Shown: positions 6,251 to 12,455 of the stretch, piece after piece
How the letters are laid out: each line of letters starts with the position of its first letter
How positions within the stretch are numbered: the stretch's first letter is position 1
The notes under the pieces: model-generated
Told to the model about the DNA's origin: nothing
What the model saw: only the letters and a program-made list of their open reading frames with translations
Databases searched by the model: none
Assembly: GCA_031282235.1 (NCBI GenBank)
Contig: JAITED010000140.1
Span: 1 to 18,840 of the forward strand
From: Propionibacteriaceae bacterium
GTDB taxonomy: Bacteria > Actinomycetota > Actinomycetes > Propionibacteriales > Propionibacteriaceae
Direction: 5' to 3'
DNA: 18,840 nt
Translations under genes and position numbers: made by a program

Positions 6251-7447
6251 TCAGACTAGATGTACGCCGAGAGCGGCGGCGGATTCGCGGGCGTTCTCGC
6301 GGGCGGCACCTATCGACGTAGCGCGCGCTAGGGCTACGGCCACCCGGCGATGGCCGTGGACTTCGGGTTTTCCAAAGAGACGCACCTGAGTGCCGGGGAT
6401 AGTTAGAGCAGCGTCCACGGAGTCGAATACGGGCACCCCGTCACCCTCGGCTAGCACCGCGCAGGAAGCGCTGGGGCCGTATTGGGTGATGGCGGGCACC
6501 GGCAACCCCAGCAGGGCGCGGGCGTGGAGGGCGAACTCGCTTAAATCCTGCGATACCAAAGTGACCAGCCCGGTGTCGTGGGGGCGCGGGCTGACCTCTG
6601 AGAACAGCACTTCGTCTCCCACTATGAACAACTCCACTCCGAAGATGCCCCAACCGCCCAGCGCCCCAGTGACTTTGGTGGCGATGTCGCGGGCTTTGGT
6701 GAGCGCCACGTCGCTCATGGGTTGCGGCTGCCAAGACTCCCGGTAGTCGCCGTCAATCTGCACATGACCTATCGGCTCACACATGATGCAACCCCCGGCG
6801 TGCTGTACGGTGAGCAGGGTTATCTCGTAATCGAACTTTACAAACCCCTCTACGATTACCCGTACCGTGTCGCCACGGTTGCCGCGCCCGCCGGTTTGAG
6901 CGTATGTCCAGGCCGATTCGATGTCAGCCTCGGTGCGTATCAAAGATTGACCTTTACCAGAAGAACTCATCACCGGTTTCACCACACAGGGCAAGCCAAT
7001 CTGGTTTACGGCAGCGGTAAAGTCGTCAAACGTATCCGCGAAGATATACGGGCTAGTGGGAAGCGATAACTCCTCCGCTGCCAGCCGTCGAATCCCCTCC
7101 CGATCCATAGTGAGCCGGGCGGCGCGCGCCGTCGGAGTCACCCGCACCACACCTGCGGCCTCCAACTCTTGCAGTGTCGGCGTAGAGATAGCCTCAATCT
7201 CGGGCACCACAATGTCGGGGCGCTCAGTATCAATCAGCGCCCGCAGCGCCGCCCCATCCAGCATGTCAATCACGTAGTGCCGATGAGCCACCTGATGCGC
7301 CGGCGCACCAGCGTAGCGATCCACCGCAACAACCTCCACCCCCAACCGTTGCAGTTCAATAACCACTTCTTTACCCAGTTCGCCGCTGCCCAGCAACATA
7401 ACCTTGGTCGCCGTGGCGCTGTTAGGAGTTCCAATTGTTACACTCAT
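6251..7447 (-). CDS. purT: Formate-dependent GAR transformylase (PurT)
   Basis: Cytoplasmic enzyme of purine biosynthesis that uses ATP and formate to make formylglycinamide ribonucleotide from GAR, an alternative to the folate-dependent PurN. The 398 residues match the family (about 390). Motifs are GSGELGKE (20-27) in the N-terminal fold, the EIEAIST segment (83-89), the ATP-grasp loop MSSSGKGQS (160-168), VEGFVKFDYE (199-208), VELF (271-274) and the metal and phosphate-binding signature EVSPRPHDTG (284-293). PurK is related but lacks this signature form. ATG is taken at 7447, with a G-rich stretch immediately upstream that is too close for an ideal Shine-Dalgarno sequence; Met17 is a possible alternative. 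The gene is alone on its strand. Confidence 0.95.
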   Translation of the reverse strand: MSVTIGTPNSATATKVMLLGSGELGKEVVIELQRLGVEVVAVDRYAGAPAHQVAHRHYVIDMLDGAALRALIDTERPDIVVPEIEAISTPTLQELEAAGVVRVTPTARAARLTMDREGIRRLAAEELSLPTSPYIFADTFDDFTAAVNQIGLPCVVKPVMSSSGKGQSLIRTEADIESAWTYAQTGGRGNRGDTVRVIVEGFVKFDYEITLLTVQHAGGCIMCEPIGHVQIDGDYRESWQPQPMSDVALTKARDIATKVTGALGGWGIFGVELFIVGDEVLFSEVSPRPHDTGLVTLVSQDLSEFALHARALLGLPVPAITQYGPSASCAVLAEGDGVPVFDSVDAALTIPGTQVRLFGKPEVHGHRRVAVALARATSIGAARENARESAAALGVHLV

Positions 7448-7531
7448 GCCCCCAGCCTATGCGCCGCAACCTATAAGTGCCAGAAATACCACGCCCCATA
7501 AAGCGTCATACGGAGACGAAACGCGCACTCC

Positions 7532-7609
7532 CCCCTTCCTAAAGGGGTGATTTTTGCCCCTTTTTGGAAAGGGGGTGCCGCCGGAGTCGGCGGGGGTTTG
7601 TTCCCCGCC
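7532..7609. repeat. Cluster of palindromes, REP-like intergenic element
   Basis: Four hairpins are packed into about 80 bp. They are CCCCTT/AAGGGG (7532-7537, 7542-7547), CCCCTTT/AAAGGGG (7557-7563, 7568-7574), CCGCC/GGCGG (7578-7582, 7589-7593) and GGCGGGG/CCCCGCC (7589-7595, 7603-7609); the last two compete for 7589-7593. The order (C-rich/A-T/G-rich hairpin, then GCCG-GAGTC-GGCGGGGG) resembles intergenic palindromic repeats common in bacterial genomes. The first hairpin is followed by GATTTTT and could also terminate transcription. Other copies would be needed to prove it is a repeat family; none is in this window. Confidence 0.5.
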
Positions 7610-7657
7610 ACACGCAAAAGATATATCGCAAATATGACGTTAGGGGTCGGATTCACT

Positions 7658-8326
7658 ATGCTGGTGCACGTGAGAGCGGAACCACATGAGCTAGCTAAAC
7701 TGCGCGCGTCTGACAACGACCGGCAGCGTATCGCTGACGTAATCGGCGATGCATACGCCGATGGGCGTTTGACGATAGCCGAGCATTCGGAGCGGCTGGA
7801 AAAGGTGTGGGCTTCCAAAACGCTTGGCGAACTGGAACCGTTAATCGCAGACTTGGGGCGTCCCGTATCCCCAACACAACCCCAGCAACCCACTCAAAGT
7901 GCAGTCCAAACTTGGCAAACCGCGCTCCCGATACTGGCCGATTTGGACACCGCTACCGGCGAGCGCACGTTGGTAGTGATGTCAGAGAATAACCGCGAGG
8001 GCGAGTGGATGGTGCAGCCCAAGCACACCGTTTTTGCGCTGATGGGGAGCGCAAAATGGGACTTGCGCGAGGCGGTATTCACCTCCATGACCATCGAGTT
8101 GAACATCTCCGCCGTCATGGGCAGCGTTGAACTTTGGTTACCCGCCGGAGTCGGTTTCATCGACAAAACTACGCACATTATGGGCGCGACCAACCAAAAA
8201 GGGATGGCGCCAGCAGACCCACGAGCCCCTGTCGTGATAGTAAAAGGTTTCACCTGTATGGGGTCTTTGGAGGTATACGGCCCCAACCACCGCACCCTAA
8301 GCCAAAAACTGGGCATCGCAAAGTAG
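7658..8326 (+). CDS. DUF1707 protein with LiaF-like C-terminal domain
   Basis: From ATG 7658 the protein has 222 residues. An N-terminal DUF1707 domain (about 11-63: LRASDNDRQRIADVIGDAY, then EGRLT-like DGRLTIAEHSERLEKVWASKT) is followed by a Gln/Pro/Thr linker. A beta-rich C-terminal half (MGSAKWDL, ISAVMGSVELWLPAGVGF, GFTCMGSLEVYGP) resembles the LiaF C-terminal or cell-wall-stress response domain. There is no membrane segment. Related actinobacterial proteins are linked to envelope stress, but function is not established. The frame is open back to 7547, but that part lies in the palindromic repeat and is probably not translated. ATG 7634 is an alternative with a weak leaderless -10 (TATATC, 7622-7627). 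ATG 7658 has AGGGG at 7642-7646 and starts close to the domain. Confidence 0.8.
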   Translation: MLVHVRAEPHELAKLRASDNDRQRIADVIGDAYADGRLTIAEHSERLEKVWASKTLGELEPLIADLGRPVSPTQPQQPTQSAVQTWQTALPILADLDTATGERTLVVMSENNREGEWMVQPKHTVFALMGSAKWDLREAVFTSMTIELNISAVMGSVELWLPAGVGFIDKTTHIMGATNQKGMAPADPRAPVVIVKGFTCMGSLEVYGPNHRTLSQKLGIAK

Positions 8327-8353
8327 CGCCCTCACCCCCCAATACGCCCCCGT

Positions 8354-8383
8354 TTGAGCCAACCCCCCCATACGCGCTAGAGT
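8354..8383 (+). promoter_or_regulatory. Promoter of the tRNA-Arg/tRNA-Ala unit
   Basis: TTGAGC (8354-8359) and TAGAGT (8378-8383) are separated by 18 bp and lie 14 bp before the mature tRNA-Arg 5' end, a sensible position for a stable RNA promoter. The match to consensus is moderate. Confidence 0.45.
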
Positions 8384-8397
8384 GTCTTGTTGCGTAA

Positions 8398-8470
8398 GCG
8401 CCCATAGCTTAATGGATAGAGCACCTGACTACGGATCAGGAGGTTGGGGGTTCAAGTCCCTCTGGGCGCG
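8398..8470 (+). tRNA. tRNA-Arg (anticodon ACG)
   Basis: A 73-nt cloverleaf. The acceptor stem is GCGCCCA (8398-8404) with TGGGCGC (8463-8469) and discriminator G8470. The anticodon stem is CCTGA/TCAGG (8424-8428, 8436-8440) around the loop CTACGGA, anticodon ACG at 8431-8433. The T-loop is TTCAAGT. The 3' CCA is not encoded, so it must be added after transcription. A34 is the substrate for TadA editing to inosine, allowing CGU/CGC/CGA decoding. tRNA-Ala follows 20 nt downstream, probably on the same transcript. Confidence 0.97.
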
Positions 8471-8490
8471 CCGAACCGATGAATGTATTT

Positions 8491-8563
8491 GGGGCATTAA
8501 CTCAGTTGGTAGAGTGCGACCTTTGCAAGGTCGAAGTCAGGGGTTCGAGTCCCCTATGCTCCA
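8491..8563 (+). tRNA. tRNA-Ala (anticodon TGC)
   Basis: A 73-nt cloverleaf. The acceptor stem is GGGGCAT (8491-8497) with ATGCTCC (8556-8562), with one G-U pair, and discriminator A8563. The anticodon stem is CGACC/GGTCG (8517-8521, 8529-8533) around TTTGCAA, anticodon TGC at 8524-8526. The T-arm is AGGGG-TTCGAGT-CCCCT. No CCA is encoded. Its last 16 nt plus one flanking base are duplicated 147 bp downstream. Confidence 0.97.
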
Positions 8564-8564
8564 C
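8548..8564 (+). repeat. tRNA-Ala 3'-end direct repeat, copy 1
   Basis: AGTCCCCTATGCTCCAC covers the last 16 nt of tRNA-Ala and one flanking base. An identical 17-nt copy is at 8695-8711. A tRNA 3' end is the usual attachment site of tyrosine-recombinase elements, so this may be an att core. Confidence 0.6.
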
Positions 8565-8608
8565 AAAGTAAGTAGACCGGGTCTTGTGCCCGGTCTATTT
8601 ACTTTTAT
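8565..8608 (+). terminator. Strong intrinsic terminator of the tRNA unit
   Basis: A 17-bp stem runs from 8565-8581 to 8589-8605 with a 7-nt loop. Its core is TAGACCGGG/CCCGGTCTA, extended by AGTAA-type pairs and one G-U pair. The 3' arm ends in TTTT followed by ATA. It begins two bases after the mature tRNA-Ala 3' end. Confidence 0.9.
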
Positions 8609-8647
8609 ACGGGGTGTGCATGGGGGACTCGAAAGCGCGTAAGCGCC

Positions 8648-8688
8648 GGGGCGTTGGGAGGAAGTCCGGTGGACTTCCGAGTAGCCCC
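8648..8688. repeat. Imperfect long hairpin beside the duplicated tRNA end
   Basis: GGAAGTCC (8660-8667) and GGACTTCC (8671-8678) form a perfect 8-bp stem with a 3-nt loop. An outer GGGGC (8648-8652) / GCCCC (8684-8688) pairing is possible. No T run follows on either strand, so it is not an obvious terminator. The sequence lies between the two copies of the tRNA-Ala 3' end and may belong to the same remnant. Confidence 0.5.
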
Positions 8689-8694
8689 CCCTGA

Positions 8695-8711
8695 AGTCCC
8701 CTATGCTCCAC
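8695..8711 (+). repeat. tRNA-Ala 3'-end direct repeat, copy 2
   Basis: This is identical over 17 nt to 8548-8564, in the same orientation, but has no tRNA body in front of it. The two copies bracket about 130 bp with no coding sequence. Either this is the distal att site of an integrated element that has since been almost completely deleted, or it is a fragment of a lost duplicate tRNA gene. Confidence 0.6.
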
Positions 8712-8730
8712 TCGTTTGACTATTCGCAAC

Positions 8731-8736
8731 TAAACT
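8731..8736 (+). promoter_or_regulatory. Candidate -10 box (TAAACT) of a leaderless transcript
   Basis: TAAACT fits TAnnnT and ends 6 nt before the ATG at 8743, placing transcription initiation at the start codon. No Shine-Dalgarno sequence precedes that ATG. TTGACT at 8716-8721 is only 9 bp upstream of the box, too close to be its -35. Confidence 0.4.
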
Positions 8737-8742
8737 GAAGTT

Positions 8743-9714
8743 ATGTATGCAATCACCTGTTTAACGCCGGGGGGGCCGGAGCATTTGGTGTGGGCTGAGG
8801 TGCCTACGCCGGAACCGGCACCGGGGGAGATACGTATCAAAGTCACTGCGGCGGGGGTGAATCGCGCCGATGTGTTGCAGCGCACGGGGCATTATCCGCC
8901 GCCTCCGGGGGTCTCGGACATCATCGGATTAGAGGTTTCTGGGGTGGTGGAGAAGCTTGGCGCGGGGGTCACTACGCATCAGGTGGGTGACGAAGTGGTG
9001 GCGTTGTTGGGCGGTGGCGGCTACGCGGAGTACGTGGTGTGCCCTGCGGGGCAGGCGGTTCCCCCACCACCGGGTGTGGATTTGGTGAGCGCTGCCGCAG
9101 TGATGGAGGTGGCGGCGACCGTCGTATCCAATATGGACATGGTGGGGTTGAAAGCGGGCGACGTATTTTTGGCACACGGAGGTTCCGGCGGCATCGGCAG
9201 TTTCGCCATTCAATACGGTAAAGCGCTGGGTTGTACGGTAGCGACCACCGCTGGTTCCCCAGAAAAACTGGCGTACTGCAAGAGCTTGGGCGCGGACATC
9301 GCCATTGACTACCACGATGAGTGGTGGGATGCGCTCAGGGTAGCCACCAACGATTACGGCGCGGACGTAATCCTTGACCTGTTGGGGGCGGGCTATCTGG
9401 AGCCCAACATTGATGCGTTGGCTCCCGATGGCCGGTTGGTGATTATCGGGATGCAGAAAGGCACCAAAGGCGAGTTGAACATCGCCAAGATGCTTGGCAA
9501 ACGCGCCTCGGTGTGGGCTACGTCGATTCGGCAGCGCCCGGTGGCGCAGAAAGTCGCTATCGCTGCTGCCACCGCGACTAGGGTCTGGCCGCTGATTGCG
9601 GATGGTCGTATTAAGCTCGCCCCCGAGACCCGTTTCCCGCTCGCAGACGCCCGCCTAGCCCACGAACAACTGACGAGCGGCGAAAACATCGGCAAAATTA
9701 TCCTCGTGGCGTAA
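8743..9714 (+). CDS. Zinc-independent NAD(P)H quinone oxidoreductase
   Basis: A 323-residue member of the medium-chain dehydrogenase/reductase superfamily, closest to the quinone oxidoreductase/PIG3 type. It is expected to be a soluble NADPH-dependent reductase of quinones or other enone-type electrophiles. Signature segments are AAGVNRADVLQRTGHYPPPPG (about 36-56, a PIG3-like hallmark), GLEVSGVV (62-69), the nucleotide-binding loop AHGGSGGIGSFAIQ (144-157) in place of a classical GxGxxG, and VILDLLGAGYL (209-219). The cysteine ligands of zinc-dependent alcohol dehydrogenases are absent. The physiological substrate cannot be read from sequence. It is probably co-transcribed with the next gene, 35 bp downstream. 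Confidence 0.9.
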   Translation: MYAITCLTPGGPEHLVWAEVPTPEPAPGEIRIKVTAAGVNRADVLQRTGHYPPPPGVSDIIGLEVSGVVEKLGAGVTTHQVGDEVVALLGGGGYAEYVVCPAGQAVPPPPGVDLVSAAAVMEVAATVVSNMDMVGLKAGDVFLAHGGSGGIGSFAIQYGKALGCTVATTAGSPEKLAYCKSLGADIAIDYHDEWWDALRVATNDYGADVILDLLGAGYLEPNIDALAPDGRLVIIGMQKGTKGELNIAKMLGKRASVWATSIRQRPVAQKVAIAAATATRVWPLIADGRIKLAPETRFPLADARLAHEQLTSGENIGKIILVA

Positions 9715-9749
9715 CCGCAGCGCAACACAGGCGCAGTAGGGTGTAGGCC

Positions 9750-10280
9750 ATGTTCGATTCTCTCGACCTACTGCCCGCCAGCGAACACCCAGAACTGCTG
9801 GCACCGGCGGTCTTTGCCGCCGTCAACTCATACGTCCCGAACGCGCAGGTGTTCGCCATCGACCCCGCGCTCTCGGACACCGCCGCGCTGGTGGCGGCTA
9901 CCGGATTGCCGCCGGAGGTGATGTGTAACGCGGTGCTACTGACCGGGTTGCGCGCCGGGGAACAGCGTCAGGTGTGCTGCCTCACGCTATTCCATCGCCG
10001 TATTGACGTAAATAACGTAGTGAAACGCACTTTAGATGTGCGAAAGGCTTCATTCGCTCCGATGGATTACGCGGTGGAGGTCTCCGGTATGGCATACGGC
10101 GGCATTACTCCCGTGGGGCTGCCCGCCGACTGGCCGGTGTGGTTGGACGAACCGACCGCCACCTCTCCGCTGCTGCTGATGGGCTCCGGCATCCGCGCCT
10201 CAAAACTGGTACTCCCCGGCCCCGACCTGCTGCGTCTCTCCGGTGCCCGCCTAGTAGAAAACCTCACCATCCCGATTTAG
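9750..10280 (+). CDS. YbaK/EbsC-family aminoacyl-tRNA deacylase-like protein
   Basis: A 176-residue single-domain protein of the YbaK / prolyl-tRNA-editing fold. This family hydrolyses mischarged aminoacyl-tRNAs such as Cys-tRNA(Pro). Visible family features are a cysteine-rich core strand (VCCLTLFHRRIDVNNVVKR, about 75-93), Lys99 in DVRKASFA, the loop GGITPVGLP (117-125) and a C-terminal MGSGIRASKLVLPG segment (144-157). The sequence is divergent enough that the exact substrate is uncertain; the general family is fairly secure. It ends convergently with the gene at 10318-10959. The 37-bp gap is T-rich but has no clear hairpin terminator. Confidence 0.8.
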   Translation: MFDSLDLLPASEHPELLAPAVFAAVNSYVPNAQVFAIDPALSDTAALVAATGLPPEVMCNAVLLTGLRAGEQRQVCCLTLFHRRIDVNNVVKRTLDVRKASFAPMDYAVEVSGMAYGGITPVGLPADWPVWLDEPTATSPLLLMGSGIRASKLVLPGPDLLRLSGARLVENLTIPI

Positions 10281-10317
10281 CTAGCAAGTTTTAGCGAGTA
10301 CGTTTTAGTGGGCTGTT

Positions 10318-10959
10318 TTAAGCGGCTTCAGTAGCGGTTTTGGTTTTTAGGTAGGCTACGGAGTCGATGATTACGGGGATGGCGCGGATTACGGTTAGCA
10401 CTACGGCGCTCCAGACTAGAATCCAGCCGGTGGCGCGTACAGCGGCGGGAGCCAGCAGGGTATCAACTAGCAGGTGGGTGTCGTGGGGGAGGTCGGTGGC
10501 CCAGAGCATAGCTAGAAATACGAAGCCTAGGGCTTTTACGGTGCCGAAGAATGCGCGCATGAAGCGGCCACCGGTGAGCCAGCGGGTGAATGCGGAACGC
10601 ATGATGTTTTTCTCACCGAACGGGGTCATACCCTCGGAGTAGCCGGAGGAACGCAGCCCGTCCACCACGAAACCGCGGGTCAACACCAACAGTGGCACCC
10701 AAAGCGGCACCAAATCTAGGTCGGCGAACACCACCCAGAGTACGTTCTCCACCACGCGGTCGCCCACGATGTCGAAGATGGCACCGAACTGGTTCACCTC
10801 GCCCAACTTCCGCGCCACCCAGCCGTCCACTGCGTCGGCAAAGATTATGATGCCGATGTACAGCCCACACCACTGGGCAGCGGCAGCCGAGCCGAAATAC
10901 ATGATGCCCACCACTCCAAAGAGTGCGAGCACCCGTATAACAGTGATTGCGTTCGCCAC
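10318..10959 (-). CDS. CDP-alcohol phosphatidyltransferase (PgsA-like)
   Basis: Integral membrane enzyme that transfers a phosphatidyl group from CDP-diacylglycerol to an alcohol in phospholipid synthesis. The complete motif D-G-x2-A-R-x8-G-x3-D-x3-D is present with D45, G46, A49, R50, G59, D63 and D67, which bind metal and CDP. Length is 213 residues, with about five to six hydrophobic spans (8-22, 31-44, 70-92, 138-154, 178-205). The acceptor could be glycerol-3-phosphate, inositol phosphate or phosphatidylglycerol; sequence alone does not decide. The start is GTG (10957-10959) with AAGGGGGA 6 to 7 nt upstream on the minus strand, a strong ribosome-binding site. It is divergent from fhaA across 280 bp. 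Confidence 0.88.
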   Translation of the reverse strand: MANAITVIRVLALFGVVGIMYFGSAAAAQWCGLYIGIIIFADAVDGWVARKLGEVNQFGAIFDIVGDRVVENVLWVVFADLDLVPLWVPLLVLTRGFVVDGLRSSGYSEGMTPFGEKNIMRSAFTRWLTGGRFMRAFFGTVKALGFVFLAMLWATDLPHDTHLLVDTLLAPAAVRATGWILVWSAVVLTVIRAIPVIIDSVAYLKTKTATEAA

Positions 10960-11239
10960 TAGTAATCCCCCTTGACTTGCCTTAACTTACCTGAAACCGG
11001 GTCGAAAACCGCCACCGCAACGAACGAATGACGTAAAAAGCTGCCAAAAGCGAACGACTTTAGCCCCCGATTTCTTTCACCTTTTACGTACAGCGCACCC
11101 CCAAACAGCGATACTTTAACGACCAACGCCACGTTACTACAATTTGGCGGCGGGTGATGAGGCACCAAAGAGATTAGACTTAGGAGTTGGTGACCGGGTA
11201 ACACTCACCCGCCGTGAGTAGATAGCGCTAAGGGGACGT
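10960..11239. promoter_or_regulatory. Divergent intergenic region with the fhaA operon promoter
   Basis: A 280-bp non-coding gap. For the plus strand, TTAACG (11116-11121) and TACAAT (11138-11143) are spaced 16 bp apart and form the best sigma-70-type promoter here; TAGACT at 11175-11180 is a second possible -10. An inverted repeat ACGTAAAA (11031-11038) / TTTTACGT (11082-11089) spans 59 bp and could be a pair of regulator half-sites, but its role is unknown. AAGGGGA at 11230-11236 is the fhaA ribosome-binding site. A minus-strand frame through here lacks any protein-like features. Confidence 0.45.
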
Positions 11240-11998
11240 ATGGGCTTTCTCGATAAGTTGGAGCACCATCTCGAAGGTGCCATCAACAAGGTCTTTACCG
11301 TGTTCCCCGGCGACGTGATGCCGCTGGAGATCGCCAACGCCATGATTAAAGAGTTGGATGTACGTGCTAAAACCCTCTCTGCAGAGCATCGGCTAGTCCC
11401 CAACGATTTCACGGTACGGCTGGCGCAGCACGATTACGAGCGGCTGACACCGTATTCGCGCACTCTGAACGCCCAAATTATCCCCATACTGCGCGAGCAC
11501 GCCACCGAGCGTGGCTATGTGTTCAACGGCACGCTGACTATCACTTATCTGTTGGATGAGACGCTCAAAGCCGGTACGTTCACCTTGGATTGCCAAGTGG
11601 TAGCGGGGGTGGTTGATGCCACCCGCCCCGCAGCGGCGGCAGCGGCAGCAGCGGCGGCAGCGGCAGCGAGCGACGGAACCTCCAGCGGACGTATCCCCCG
11701 CGCCCCGTTGGTGTTGGAAGTGAATGGGGTACGCCACCCGCTGATACCGCCGGGGCTGGTGATAGGGCGCGGCTCCGACGCTGATTTACGTATCTCCGAC
11801 CCGGGCATCTCCCGGAAACACGCCCGGATTGAGGTAACTGGTACGCCGGGGCAGTTGCATATCAAAATTATCGACTTGGGGTCGGCAAACGGCATTATCG
11901 TAAACGGCGAACAGGTGTTGGAGACGGAGTTAGGCTCTGGCTCGCGTATCGAAATCGGCTCCACCCGGATGCTGGTTTACGCGCCGATTGGGGAGTGA
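11240..11998 (+). CDS. fhaA: FhaA: DUF3662 plus FHA-domain signalling protein
   Basis: Cytoplasmic phosphothreonine reader of the cell-wall signalling cluster. Of 252 residues, 1-125 form the FhaA N-terminal domain (DUF3662; MGFLDKLEHHLEGAINKVF, PNDFTVRLA). Next comes a run of 13 alanines (131-143) as linker, and a C-terminal FHA domain (about 156-248) with GRGSDADL (176-183), the phosphopeptide-binding Ser191 and His194 in ISRKHARIE, and GSANGIIVNG (214-223). In mycobacteria FhaA binds phosphorylated partners of PknB such as the MurJ complex. The linker is short compared with mycobacterial FhaA, whose linker is long and disordered. First gene of the operon; fhaB starts 1 nt after the stop. 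Confidence 0.93.
   Translation: MGFLDKLEHHLEGAINKVFTVFPGDVMPLEIANAMIKELDVRAKTLSAEHRLVPNDFTVRLAQHDYERLTPYSRTLNAQIIPILREHATERGYVFNGTLTITYLLDETLKAGTFTLDCQVVAGVVDATRPAAAAAAAAAAAAASDGTSSGRIPRAPLVLEVNGVRHPLIPPGLVIGRGSDADLRISDPGISRKHARIEVTGTPGQLHIKIIDLGSANGIIVNGEQVLETELGSGSRIEIGSTRMLVYAPIGE
11630..11668 (+). repeat. GCA/GCG trinucleotide run coding 13 alanines
   Basis: Thirteen consecutive GCA or GCG codons form the interdomain linker of FhaA. A run of near-identical triplets is prone to slippage in multiples of three, so linker length may vary between strains without breaking the frame. Confidence 0.85.
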
Positions 11999-11999
11999 C

Positions 12000-12452
12000 G
12001 TGAGTACGTTAGCGTTTGCGGTAGTAAAAGTGGCATTTCTGGGGCTGCTGCTGTTGTTTGTCGCCGTGGTGGCGGGGGTGATTCGCTCCGACCTCAACGT
12101 AACGAAGCGCGGCGACACCGAAGCGCAGCCGAATCCGAAACGGCGCGGCACCACTGCTGGGCGCGATGTGGGGCGGCTGGTAGTGATTGCTGGCAAGGGC
12201 AGCGGCGACGCGGTGCCACTGCTGGGGGAGATAATCGTGGGGCGCGCGAGCGACGCCACGCTGGATTTAGCGGACGATTTTGCGTCCAACTATCACGCAA
12301 AACTGTTCTCTGACGCGCAGGGCTGGGTGGTGGAAGATTTGGATTCCACCAACGGCACGTTCGTAAATGGGATACGTATCTCCGCTCCCACTAGGGTGGA
12401 TGGTCGGGACATTATTCGGGTGGGGCGTTCCCAGATGAAGTTGGAGGCGTAA
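12000..12452 (+). CDS. fhaB: FhaB: membrane-anchored FHA-domain protein
   Basis: A 150-residue protein of the FhaB (FipA) type: one N-terminal membrane helix (about residues 5-27), a basic linker, and a C-terminal FHA domain (about 58-150) with VGRASDATL, a binding-site pattern DFASNYHAKL (Ser and His of the usual SxxH), and DLDSTNGTFVNG. In mycobacteria this protein links PknB signalling to the division machinery. GTG 12000 is preferred, with GGGAG at 11991-11995 four bases away and the membrane helix following directly. A TTG at 11988 would add four residues and overlap fhaA. Spacing is 1 nt from fhaA and 3 nt to pstP. Confidence 0.92.
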   Translation: MSTLAFAVVKVAFLGLLLLFVAVVAGVIRSDLNVTKRGDTEAQPNPKRRGTTAGRDVGRLVVIAGKGSGDAVPLLGEIIVGRASDATLDLADDFASNYHAKLFSDAQGWVVEDLDSTNGTFVNGIRISAPTRVDGRDIIRVGRSQMKLEA

Positions 12453-12455
12453 AAG

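Noticed and set aside
10959..11204. Minus-strand frame of 81 codons upstream of the phosphatidyltransferase.
   Set aside because: The predicted peptide has no family features, and the region contains the promoters of both divergent genes and the GTG start and ribosome-binding site of the real gene.
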